Below the pieces are notes generated by a model. It saw nothing but the letters and a program-made list of their open reading frames with translations. It was not told where the DNA came from and made no database searches. From Bolinopsis microptera (Eukaryota > Ctenophora > Tentaculata > Lobata > Bolinopsidae), in contig NC_087076.1 in assembly GCF_026151205.1 (NCBI RefSeq), positions 5,074,902 through 5,138,901 on the forward strand: DNA of 64,000 bases. The letters run 5' to 3'. Shown here piece after piece: positions 51,891 through 64,000 of the stretch (its first letter is position 1; each line of letters starts with the position of its first letter). The position numbers and the translations under genes were made by a program.

Positions 51891-53441
51891 AGGAGGGGGG
51901 AAGGCCAGCCCCCAGAACTTATTTGAGAAATTTTAGATGTGTTATCGACTCTTTTGGCTTAAAGAAATTTTTAGGACAGTCAATACTCAGACAACACAAA
52001 TAATACAAAGTTGGGTGGCAAGGGGGGCGTGGCAGCCCAGGCCGAATCGAAAATTTTGAGAAATCGGGTGTTCCAGACGACATTTTAGGACAAGCAAGAA
52101 ATCAGACATTACAAAAATACAAGGTTCGGTGGCTTGGGGGGGGGGGGGCGCAACCCCCGAAAATTTTGAGAATTAGGTGATTCGACGACTTTTGGCATTA
52201 AGAAATTTGTAGAGAGCATAATCATACATCAGAAAAATAAAAAATATTTGTGGGCTAGGGAGCGTAATCCCCCAGGGAGAACTTTTAGAAATAGGTGATT
52301 TAAAACGGCAATTTGGCATTAAGAAATTTGGAAAGTAATAATCAGACATCAACAATAATATAAAGTTGGGGGTCCGGGGGGGTGGGGGGGGGCGCGCAGC
52401 CCCCCAAAATGTTTTGAGAAATAATAATTGTTTTTAAAAGGATACGAACAATTGGCATTAAAGAAATTTTGTTGGACAGGTAATAATCAGAACATCACAA
52501 TAATCTAATAATACAAATTGGGAGGCTAGGAGGGGGGGAAAGGGGGGCGCACCCCCCGGAAAATTTAGAAACATAGGTGTATTCCGACAGCATTACGGCA
52601 TATAAAGAAATTAGTAGGGCATTAATAATCTGATAACAATCACAAGAATATAAAGTTATTGGCTAGGGAGGTGGGGGTGGCGCAGCCAATCAGAAAATTT
52701 ATGTTGAGAAATTATGTTTTTTTACGGGAACGACATTTGACATAAAGAAAATTTGTAGGAACAGTATTTATAATCAACAACACAATAATAAGTCGGAGGG
52801 CTAGGCAGGCGCAGCCCTGCCTTCGGAAACTTTTTCGAGAAAAAGGGTTTTCCAGACGACATTTGTTGGACAGCAAATCAGACAAACAAAAGTACAAGGG
52901 TAGAGGGCGGGGGGTGGGCGCAGTACTAATCATACATCACAATAAAATATAATTTGGGGACTTTGGTGGGGGGCGCAGCCCCCACGAAAATAGTTAGAAA
53001 TTATTGTTTAGACGACATTAAGGCATAATGAATTTGTAAGGACGGCGATAATACTAAGTTGGGGGTGCAAGACCCCGGAAAATTTTTGAGGGAATATGGT
53101 GTTCCAGACGACATTTGGTTGAGACAGCAATAATCAGACATTACAATCATACAGAATTGGTGGGGCTGGGGGGGGGGCGCCGTAGATAATCAACAGTCAC
53201 AATAATATAAAGTTGGGACTGGGGGGGTGGGGGGCGCAGCCCCCAAGAAAATAATTAGAAAATATTTTGTTTTAGAGCGACATTAGCATAAGAAAATTTG
53301 TAGGACGGCGATAATACAAAGTTGGGGGTGCAGCCCCCGGAAAATTATTGCGAAAATAGGAGTTTTTCAGTCAAGAGCGACAAATGGCATTAGAAATTTG
53401 TAATTTCAGACATCACAATAATACAAAGTTGGGGTCTAGGT
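51891..53441 (+). repeat. B4: 119-bp satellite array
   Basis: 1.55 kb. G-runs are shorter and more interrupted than in B2 and B3, which suggests homopolymer length is uncertain rather than fixed. Confidence 0.93.
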
Positions 53442-53660
53442 GGAACTCAGTACTTTCACATTGAATAAGTACATATTGTATATGGATTAGAATAGATTTA
53501 CGAAAATGCTAAAGTCGATGCCTGTCGTGTTCGATTTAAATCAAACAGTCATAAACACAGCCCACTACGAGGCGACCACTGCATGGTTGACTAGGGGCTT
53601 AATTATTTTTTTTTGAGGGGTTCAATTTTTTTTCCGGGGTCTATCCCCTTGACGACGTGT
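53442..53660 (+). repeat. C4: unique segment
   Basis: Fourth copy of block C. Confidence 0.9.
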
Positions 53661-56300
53661 CTGCATCTAGTTGCCAGACGCACACAATTATAGTGCAGAC
53701 TCAACATGTTTGGTGCCAACCCCCCTATCTAGATCCAGACCCACAATTCTGTTGTCATATCTCCTAAATACAAGTTCAGAGACCCCAATTCTGGTTGACA
53801 GAGGAAGAATTACCATTCTGGTTGCCATATTCACTCTTCTAGAGAGGAGACCCACCTTCCAAGTAGTACAGAGTCAAGACCCCACTATTCTCAAATGCAG
53901 ACCGCCACCTTTCTGGTTGCCAGCCCTCTCTTCTGAGGCTATGACCTACCTTCTGGTTGCCAGCCCCACTCTTCTAGAGTGTAGACGCACCATTCCGAGA
54001 TTGGCCTAGACCCACTATTTCTGAGTGAAACACACCACCTGTTCGGGGTTGCCAGGACCCACTATGCTAGAACTCTAGACTCCAGAAGCACAATCCTGGT
54101 TGCCATAATATCCTAATTCTATGTAGACCCCCAATTCTGGTTGACACTTGACAGAGAGTAGACATACCAATCTGTTGCCAGACCCACTCTTCTAGAGTGA
54201 AGACCCACTTTCCTAGAATTCGTTACCGCACCCTTCTTGTTGCCGTTAGACCCACCTCACAGCTGAGAGAGTAAACCCACTATCATGAAATTCTGACCCA
54301 CCTTCTTTGTTTCCAGAACCCTCTAGCCTAGGTGCAACGCCTCCATTCTGATTGGCCATAACTCCCTCATCTTGATTCCCTGATTGCCGACCCACTCTTC
54401 TGGTTGCCAGACCCATCTTAGTAGAGTGCAGACACAACCAATCTAGTTGCCAGAACCCCACCTCTTCTTTCTAAAGTGTAGACCCACCTATTATTCAAGA
54501 GTGAGGACCACCCTCGGGTTGTCAGACTCACTCTTCAAGGGTGTACGTACACCCACCATTCTGGTTGCCAGCCGCAACTCTAGATTGCAGACCCACCATT
54601 CGCAGCATGCCAGAACCCTCTCCTTCTCAAGTCCAGACCCACTACTCTGTTGACAGACCCATTCTTCAAGGGTGTACGTACATCCCACCATTTCCGGTTG
54701 CCAGACCAACTTCTAGATTGCAGACCCACCCATACCACTGCCAAGAACCACCACTCGTGGTGTGTCAGGCCACACTTCAAGGGTGTACGTACACCGCACC
54801 GATTCTGGTTGCCAACCATCTTCTAGATTGCAAGACACCACCATTCCAGCTGCCAGACCCACTCATCTCAATCAATATCACCACTCTGGTTGTCAGACCC
54901 ACTCTTTAAGGTGCAGACTGCAGACGACCGTTTCTGGTGCCAGACCCTTATAGATTGTCAGAACCCAACATTCTATGCTGCCAGACCCACACTTCTCAAG
55001 TGCAGACCCACCACTCTGGTTGTCAACCCACTCTTGATCTTAAGCCTGAAGGGTCCGACCACCAATCAGTTTGTTAGACCAACTTCTAGATTCAGACCCA
55101 CCATCCAGCCCAGACCCACACATCTCAAGTGCAGAACTACCACTCTGTTGTCAGACCCACTCTTTAAGCCTGAAGGTGCAGACCCACCATTCATGTTGCC
55201 AGAAACCACGTCTAGATTGCAGACCCACATTCTAACTCCGAGAACCCACTCTAGATTTGCAGACCCAACATTACGTAGCTGCCATACCCACTCTTCTCAA
55301 TGCAGACCCACCACACTGGTTTGTCAAGCCCTCACTATCTCAAGGGTGCAGACACACCACTCTGGTTGTCAGACCCACACTATCGAAGGTTGTACGTACA
55401 CCCACCATTTCTGGTTGCCGGACCCACGTTCCACGATTTGCAGACGCCAACCATTCCAGCGCCAGACCCACTCCTTCACAAGTTCAAGAGACCACCACTC
55501 GGTTGTCAGACCACTCTCAAGGGTGTACGTACACCCACTATTCTGGTTGCCGACCACTTATAGGATTGCAATTCCCAACCTTCCAGCGTCCAGTTGAGTG
55601 CCAGGATGCACTCTCTCCAAAGTCCAAACCCTCCAATCTGTTTGTTCAGGACCCACTCTTAAAGGGTGCCATACCTCACCATTTAGCGGCCAGAACCCAC
55701 GCTTCTCAAGTGGAGACCCACCACTCTGGTGCCGAACCCACTCTTCTAGAGTGAAGAACTCATTATTCTCGAATGCTAGATCCCCAATTCTGTTGCTAGA
55801 CCAAACTTCTAGGATTGCAGAACCTCCACCATTCCATCCGCCGATAGACCCCCTCTTGCTCAGTGCAGACGTACCCACATTCTGTTTGTCAACCCACTCT
55901 TCTAGAGTGAAGACTCATTATTCTCGAATGCAGATCCACAATTCTGGTTGCTAGACCAACTCTAGAGTTGCGAGGACCCACCATTCCAGCCGCAAGAAGC
56001 CTCTCTTCACAAGTGCAGACCCCACCATTCCTGGTTGTCAGACCCACTCTTCAAGGTGTAGACCCCAACAATACTGGTTAACATACCCACTTCTAGTTGC
56101 ATACCCACCATTCAAGCTGCCAGACCCACATGCACAAGTGCACACCCACCACGTCTGGTTGTCCAGACCCACTCTTTAAAAAGGGTACAGACCCAATCAT
56201 TTCTGGTTGCCAGAGAACCCACTTCTCTAGATTGGCAGACCCACCATTCAAGCTGGCCAGAACCCACTCTTCTCTAAGTGCAAACCCCCACTCTAGGCAA
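53661..56300 (+). repeat. D4: 42-bp satellite array
   Basis: 2.64 kb. Palindromic GTGTACGTACACCC monomers lie near 54540, 54672, 54782, 55391 and 55524. A 235-codon open stretch at 54890-55597 comes from the 42-bp periodicity and is not conserved as one frame in D2 or D3. Confidence 0.93.
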
Positions 56301-56544
56301 CAGGGTAGAATAATATCACAACAAATGGGTCACGATATCCGCTCCGACTCACGGGTGTGGCCAGGTTGGCACTACGGTGGTGTGCTCTCTTGGTTGAGTA
56401 CAAAGGTTTGGACTTGCCAACTCAAAGTTCCATCGGAACCAGAGTAACACTAAACACATACCCAGCACAGGGAAATTATCTCTTTCAGATATCCAGGAAT
56501 TGCAAGATAGTCCACACAACACCAGTACGATACATAGTGACAAT

Positions 56545-56585
56545 CCAGTGATAGTTAGTAGCTCTAAGAGCTACTAAATCACCAG
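56545..56585. other. palindrome in E4 (best preserved core)
   Basis: TAGTAGCTCTAAGAGCTACTA is present intact around the centre, and the right arm continues to AAATCACCAG. Only the outer left arm has two small indels. Confidence 0.8.
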
Positions 56586-58414
56586 GAACATCCGACTTTC
56601 GCTCCGTTTCCAGGTCCCAACGAAGTCAACCCACCACTGTAGCAAGTGAATCTCAATACGCACCTCCTTACTACAAGGACACACTGATATTGAAGTATCC
56701 TGGCACTTCTCCCTCACATAACCACATATCATGTCATTTATCAGTAAAAAACAGCTAATGCGTACGGCAGCCACATGGCGCTAACACAGGCTCATGGAAA
56801 AACAGAAATAGGGAATAAAACTCTGACAACGGAGGACCCACTGATAGCGAGAAATTCCTGACACTGTCTTCCTCCAGGATAACCACTTTTCATGGACCGT
56901 GTAAGCTGTTGCCACACACTTCATTGAAGTTTGACTGGACGCCACTACAAATCATCAGTAGCAGCATAGTTTGAACTGACATCCCTTACGGTTCTATTCA
57001 GTTTCCACCGCGTAAGATCTCAACACACGAAAACATTCATCTCGGACATCCAGCAGAGCTGCTTTTTCACAGAAAGCTCCCCAATACACGGGGAACCCTT
57101 AGACTACATACCCTGGTGCGAGCATAGCTCACAAAAGCATAGAGGACCTCTTAGTTCTGAGACGCAAGCTAACCGGAACATGAATAAACATCAATGCACT
57201 GCATAGGGGATGCAAAATAGAACATACCATGTTTATTCGAATGCATACTCAATCTTTTGATTCATTTTTTTAGCTCGACGTACATGGTAACATTTCAGAC
57301 TGAACATTCTCCTTCAGGTAATTTGAGGAAACAAACCGCTATTTGCGTTAAACCATGCAATATCAGGACTTATGATAACTTAGGATCTCCATCAATCATA
57401 AATTCCTCTCACGGATTCCCAGGCTGCATTTAAAGCGTCTTATACAACGCAAGCACCATCCACCTCCAGGTTTCGTTCTAGAAACATCTCAGACAACTCA
57501 CTAGGTATTCACATCGAGTAGGACTTCGATTCCAGACATTAAGAGTATAACGGTAAAGAACTAAGTCGGAAGAATTCGCAAGGGAACGAAAACATTCCAA
57601 CCAGCATCCCCATAACCCAGAACCTTCCTCCAAATAGCCACACTCAGTAACAAAGGAACATTCCCACTTTTGATGTTTCCTCCACAAATTAAGATACAGG
57701 AACTTTTATTTTTCTGGAACTTCACAACAGATGGCTAACATGTCGCTTTCAGAATATGTCACAGCCCACTAGTTTCTATTCAGAACGTGGCAAACAACGT
57801 CAACTTCAAGACGGCAAGATGTGCGAAACACCTTTTCAGAGAAGCACAACATCCGCAGCATCCTCCACTACAAGAGCATCCAGATCATGACGTTCAGAAT
57901 GAAATAATTGGTAAACTCTACCTTAACACCAGTAAACTACATCCATAACTTCAAATATGTGGAACATTCCGACAAGACTGGATAGGGAAAACTCTTTTGG
58001 GTTAACCACCTTGGATTCTTCACCAGGAACTTGTCGCTAAACCCCATACAAGAACTCAACCTAGGCGCATCTCCACGCATAGAGACAGAATCTCCCAGGC
58101 TTTGACCTTGCCTCGAAGACCCTGTCTACCCGCCAGAAGTACTACAACGGAAGTGGTTTGCTCAGAGACAGGAAGATGACAACAGCTTCAAGACTCCAAG
58201 GGGTTCTGTTGCATTGAGATTAATAATTTATGATTTCGTATATACATGGGAGACCTGGGCGTGCACTAGCAGGAGTGCATTCTGTGAGGCTCGTTGAAAA
58301 GGCCTCCAGCTTAAACGTAAGAGGACAAACCTGTTTGACCACAACAGAGAGAGAGATAATAACAACAAATAAAGATTTTAATTTTTGCAAAAAATTTCTC
58401 GTAACATGTGCCAG

Positions 58415-58456
58415 ACCCTCCCATCCCCCACTCAACCCCCTACCCCTCCCCCCCTA
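58415..58456 (-). other. G-quadruplex motif in E4
   Basis: Same minus-strand G-run block as in E1-E3. Confidence 0.6.
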
Positions 58457-58559
58457 AAAAACTCATCGGAATATTTTCTTCCCGCGAACCATATTTTTCT
58501 GAAATTTTTGTCAAGCCAGATCTGTAAAATCTATCAATATGAAAAAAAAAAGACCTTAT

Positions 58560-61500
58560 GATACAGATATTGTTAGCCTTGTACCATACTCAGACGGTAA
58601 CAAGTCGCACTACTCTAAACGTATAACAGAGTAATGTTAGCTTGTACCAACTCAGACAACAAGCGCTCTACTCTAAACTTGGGATACAGATATTGTTAGC
58701 TTGGACCATACTCAACGACAGTGCGCATCTCTAAACTGGGATACAGATATGTTGCTTGTACCATACTCAGACGACGAGCGCTCTACTCTAAACTGGGATC
58801 TACAGATATTGATAGCTTGTGACTCATAGTCAAGCGACAGCGCTCGACTCGTAAACTGATACAGATGATTGTTATCTGTACCATACTCAACACACGCCTA
58901 CTCTAAACTAGGTACAGATATTGATAGCTTGACCATACTCAGAACGACAGCGCGTTCTACTCTAACCTGGGATACAGATATTGTTAGCTAGTACCAAACA
59001 CAGACGACATCGCTCTTACTCTAAACAGGATACAATATTGATATCTTGTACCATACTCAACTACAGCGCCTACTGTAAACGGTGATAACAGATATTGTTT
59101 AGCTTGTACCATACTCAGACGACAGCGCTCTACTCTAAAACTGTGATACATATATTTTAGCTTGTAGCCATACTCAGACTACAGAGCTCTACTCTAAACT
59201 TGGGATACAGATATTGTTAGCTTGTACCCAATACCTCAGAACGACAGCGCTTTACTCTAAACTGGGAATACAGATATTGTTAGCTAGTGACCATACACAT
59301 ACGACAGCGCACTACTCTAAACTGGTATAGCAGATAATGTTAGCTTGTACCATACTCAGACGACAGCGCTCTACACTAAACGGGGAACAGAATTGTTAGC
59401 TTGTGGCCATACTCAGCGACGAGTGCACATCTCTAAACTGGGATACAGATATTGTTAGCTTGTAACCATACTCAGACGACAGCGCTCCTACTGTAAACTG
59501 GATACAGAATGTGTTAGTCTGTACAACTCAGACGACAGCGCTCTACTCTAAACTGGGAGAACACAAATTGTTAGATTGTACCATACTCAGCCGACAAGCG
59601 CTCTAATACTCTAAACTGGGATACAGCCAATTGTTAGCTTGTACCATACTCAGACACAGCGCACTACTCAACTAGGATTACACATATTGTTACTTGTAAC
59701 CATACTCAGACGACAGTGCACTACTCAAAACTGGGATACAGATATTGTTTACTTGTACCGATACACAGAACGACAGCCGCTCACTAACTCAAAACTGGTA
59801 TACACATATTGTTTAGCTTGTACCATACTCATAACGACAGTGATCAACTCTAAACAGGGATAACAGATATTGTTAGCTTACCAATACTCAGACGACAGCG
59901 CCTACTGTAAACGGGGATACCGAATATTGTTTGCTGTGTAACATACCTCAGACGACAGCGCTCTACTCTAAACTAGAAACAGATATTGTAAGCTTGTACC
60001 ATACTCAGAAACGACAGCGCTCAACTCTAAACTGGAAACAGATAATGTTACTTGTACCATAGCTCAGACGACAGCGTGCTCTAACTGTAACAGGGATACA
60101 GATATTGTTGAGCTATGTAACCATACACAGATCACAGCGCGCTAATCAGACTGGGATAACAGATATAGTGTAGCTGTACCATACCAACACAGTGGCTCAA
60201 CGTCAAAACTGGGATACAGGTATTGTTAGCTTTGTACCTACTCATACGACATCGCACTACTCTAAAGTCGGTATACAGATATGGTTAGCTTGAACCATAC
60301 TCAGACGACATTGATTGCTCTACTCTAAAAGGGATACATATTTTTGTTACTTGTACCAATACTCAGACGACCAGCGCACTAACTCTAACTGGATACAGCT
60401 ATTGAACATGGCAGTACTCAGACGACAGCGGTCTACTCTAAACTGGGATACGATAAATTGTTAGCATGTACCCATACTCAGACGACAGCGCTCAACTCCT
60501 TAAACTGGGTATACAGATAGTTGTTAGCTTGTACCATGACACAACTACAGCGCTCTACTCTAAACTTGGGATACAGAAAATTTAGCTGTACCATATCCAG
60601 ACCGACAGCGCTCTACTCTAAACTGAGGCTACAGAAATTTTAGCTTGTAACCATACCAGACGACAGCTGCTCTACTAACTCTAAACTGGATACATGATCT
60701 TAGTGTCGCTTGTACCAAACTCAGACCCCGACGTGTTCTACACTAAACTGGATACAGGATATTGTTAGCTTGTATCCATACCTCAGACGACAGCGCTATC
60801 TCAAACTGGATACAGAATTGTTAGCTTGACCATACCAGACGACAGCGCTCTACTCTAAACACTGGTGATACAGATATTGTAAGCTGTGTAACCAAACTCA
60901 GAACGACAGCGCTCTACTCTAAACTGGAAACAGATAATGATTTAGCTTGTACCATACCAGAACCCGACAGTACCTACTCTAAACTAGTATACAGATATTG
61001 TTACATGTACCATACTCAGACGACAGCGCTCTACTCTAAACTGTATATCAGATATTGTTAGCTTGTACCATAACTCCAGACACAGCGCTCTACTCTAACT
61101 GGGATACAGATAATGTTAGCTTGTACCACACTCAGACGAACAGCGCTCACTCTAAACTGGTATACAGATATTGTTAGCTGTGTACCATACACAGACGGAC
61201 AGCGCTCTACTCTAAACTGATACAGATATTGTTAGCTATACCATAACTCAGACGACATCGCTCTACTCAAACTGGTACGAATTTGTTAGCTGAACCATAT
61301 CTCATACGCGAGCGCTCTACTGTAAACTGATACGATATTGTTAGCATGTACCATAACTCCGACGACGACGTCTCCTACTCTAACTGGGATACACATATTG
61401 TTACTTTTTACCATACACAAACGACAGTGCTCTATCTAAACTGGGATACAGTATATTGTTAGCTTTACCAATACTCCGACGCCAGCGCTCTACTCCTAAA

Positions 61501-64000
61501 CTGGGATACAGATATTGTTAGCTTGTACCATACTCAGACACAGCGCTCCTACTCTAAACTGGGATACAGATAATGTAGATTGTAACATACTCAGAACGAC
61601 GCGCTCAAACTCTAAACAGGGATACAGATATTGTTAGCGTTGTGCCTACACAACGATCAGTGCTCCTTCTCTAAACAGGATACAGAAAATGTTAGCTTGT
61701 ACCAACTAGACGACAGCGCTCACTGGTAAAGCTGTGGATAGCAGATATTGTTAGCTTGTACCAAACTCAACGACAGCGCTCTACGTCTAAACTGTGAATA
61801 ACAAGATATTGTTAGCTTGTACCATACTCAGACGACAGCGATCTACTGTAAACTGGGATACAGATATTGTTATCTTTGTAATCCATACTCAACGACAGCG
61901 CAGTCTACTACTCAACTAAACAAGATACAGATAATGTTACTGTACCATACTCAACGACAGCGCTCTACTCAAACTGGATACAGATATTGTTAGCTTGTAC
62001 CAAACACAACGACAAGCGCTCTAAACTGTAAACTGGATACATATATTGTTAGCTAGTACCATACACAGACGACAGCGCCTACTGTAAAGCATGGAGTACA
62101 GATATTTGAATAGCTTGTACCATACTCTGACGACATCGCTCTACTCAAAAACAGGGATACAGATATGATAGCTTTAGGCCATACACAACGAACAAGCGCT
62201 CCGACTCTAAACTGGATACAGATATTGTTAGCTTGTACATACTCAGACGACATCGCTCACCTCTAAGACTGGGATACAGAAATTGTTTAGCTGTTCCATA
62301 CTCAGATACGACAGCGGACTAACACAAAACTGGGATACTATATATTGTTAGCTTGTACCATACTTCAGTACGAAGCGCCTCTACACTAAACTGGGGATAC
62401 AGAAATTGTTACATTGCACCATACTCCAACACAGCGCTCTACTCTAAAACTAGAGACAGAAATTGTTAGCATGTACCATACTCAGACGACAGCGCTCTAC
62501 TCTACATGATAACCAGATATTGTTAGCTAGTACCATACCTCAGGAAGACACAGCGCCTACTCTAAACTGGGATACAGATTTGTTAGCTTGTAACCATACA
62601 CAGGACGACATGTTCACTCTAAACAGGGATACAGAAATTGTTAGCGAATGTACCATACGCGTCAGACGACAGCGCTCTACTCTAAAGCTGGGATCAGATA
62701 TTGTTTAGCATGTCCCATACTCAGACGACAGAGCTCTACTCAAAACTGGGATACAGATAAAGTTATCTTGAACCAAACTCAACGGACAGCGCTCTACTCT
62801 AAACGGGATACCGAAATTGAATTAGCTTGTACCAACTCATACGACAGCGCTCTACTCTAAACTGGTATACAGATATTGGTTACATTACCATACTCAGACG
62901 ACAGCTCCTACTCAAACTGGGATACAGATATTGTTACTTGTACCATACTCATACGACAGTCTCTACTCTAAACTAGATACAAGATATTGTTAGCTGTACC
63001 ATACTCAGAGGCACAGCGCACTATCTCAAACTGGAAATCAGATATTGTTTGCTTGTACCAAACTCAGACGACAGCGCTCTACGCTAAACTGGTATACAGA
63101 TATTGTTAGCCTGTACCATACGTCAGACACAGAGCGCTCTACTACTAAACTGGATACAGATATGGTTAGCTTGTACCATACTCAGACGACATTGCACTAC
63201 TCTAGAACTGGATGCTACAGATATTGTTAGCTTGTACCAATGTACCTACTCCCAACGACAGCGGTCTACTCTAACTGGGATACAGAATTGTTAGCTTGTA
63301 ACATACTCAGACGACAGTGACCTACTCTAAACTGAGGATACAGATATGTTAGCTTGTACCATACTCAGACGTCAGCCTGCTCGACATCTAAACTGGATAC
63401 AGTATATTGTAAGCTGTACCATACTCAGGAACGACAGTGCTCGTTCTCTAAACTGGGAGTACAGATATATTGTAAGCTGTACCAACTCAGACCGACAGCG
63501 CTCTACTCTAAACAGGGATAGCAGAAGATAGTTAGGCTTTGTACCATAGTCGACTATCACGCTCTACTCAAATCTGGATACAGATAGGTTAGCCTTGTAC
63601 CATACTCAACACCGTGCTCTAACTCTAAACAGGGATACAGATATGTTAGCTAGTATACCACACTCAGAACGACAGCGCTCTACTCGTTAAAAACCCCCTG
63701 GGGAATACCGATATGTTAGCTTTACCATACTCAGACTGACAGTGTATCTACCTACTCTAAACTGTATACAGATATTGTTCGCTTGTACCATACACAGACG
63801 TACACGCGCTCGTACTGTAACCTGGGATACAGATATTGTTAGCTTGTACCTCCTACCAGACGGAACGACAGCGCTCACTCTAAACTAGGAACAGATATTG
63901 TTAGCTTGTACCATACTCAGACGACAGCGCTCTACTCAAACTGGGATCCAGATATTGTTAGCTTGTACCATAACTCAGACTACAGCCGCTCCTACTGTAA
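58560..64000 (+). repeat. A5: 58-bp satellite array, cut by the window end
   Basis: 5.44 kb of the expected 6.55 kb. The variant monomer (GTACCAATGTACC) is at about 63236, 4,676 bp from the start, about 90 bp earlier than in A2-A4. That indicates net loss of one to two monomers or read error. Confidence 0.96.

Larger units (their letters stand above)
56301..58559 (+). repeat. E4: unique spacer
   Basis: Fourth copy. The palindrome is at 56545-56585, the duplicated block at about 56668-56745 and 56823-56895, an AATAAA signal at about 58368 and a C-rich/G4 block at 58415-58456. Confidence 0.93.

Noticed and set aside
54890-55597. 235-codon open frame, the longest in the window
   Set aside because: It lies inside the D satellite, whose 42-bp monomer is open in several frames; the frame is not kept in D2 or D3.

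Overview
This is a eukaryotic, repeat-dominated window, most likely from an animal, though the sequence alone does not fix the phylum. I see no bacterial operon, no tRNA, rRNA or snRNA gene, no CRISPR array and no intact protein-coding gene. The base composition, the one convincing splice-bounded exon and the satellite load all point to a nuclear genome.

Layout. (1) 1-1896 is the end of a clean minisatellite with a unit of about 61 bp, built of a 35-bp core plus a 13-bp purine-rich subrepeat. (2) 1897-5601 is low-copy DNA. It holds one convincing minus-strand exon (4133-4213), several weaker coding-like fragments, two E-box (CACGTG) clusters, two perfect inverted repeats, small tandem duplications and C/G homopolymers. 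(3) From 5602 to the window end lies a tandem array of a very large compound unit (macrosatellite) with a period of about 13.4-14 kb. Each unit runs in the same order: A, a 58-bp satellite of about 6.55 kb; L, a linker of about 245 bp; B, a satellite of about 119 bp with G-runs, about 1.55 kb; C, a unique segment of about 220 bp; D, a 42-bp satellite with a trimer of about 128 bp, about 2.6 kb; E, a unique spacer of about 2.25 kb. The window holds a 5'-truncated unit (A1 from 5602), three further units starting at 17955, 31638 and 45048, and the beginning of another at 58560.

Equal array lengths and a variant A monomer at the same offset in every copy show that the whole 13.4-kb block, and not only its monomers, is the unit of amplification. 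The four E spacers share a roughly 39-bp near-perfect palindrome, an internal duplication of about 70 bp, a minus-strand G-quadruplex motif and an AATAAA signal. These are the best candidates for a function.

Quality. From 5602 onward the copies differ mainly by scattered one- or two-base insertions and deletions, as in unpolished single-molecule reads, whereas 1-5600 looks clean. Open reading frames in the array are therefore unreliable, and almost all are chance products of satellite monomers.
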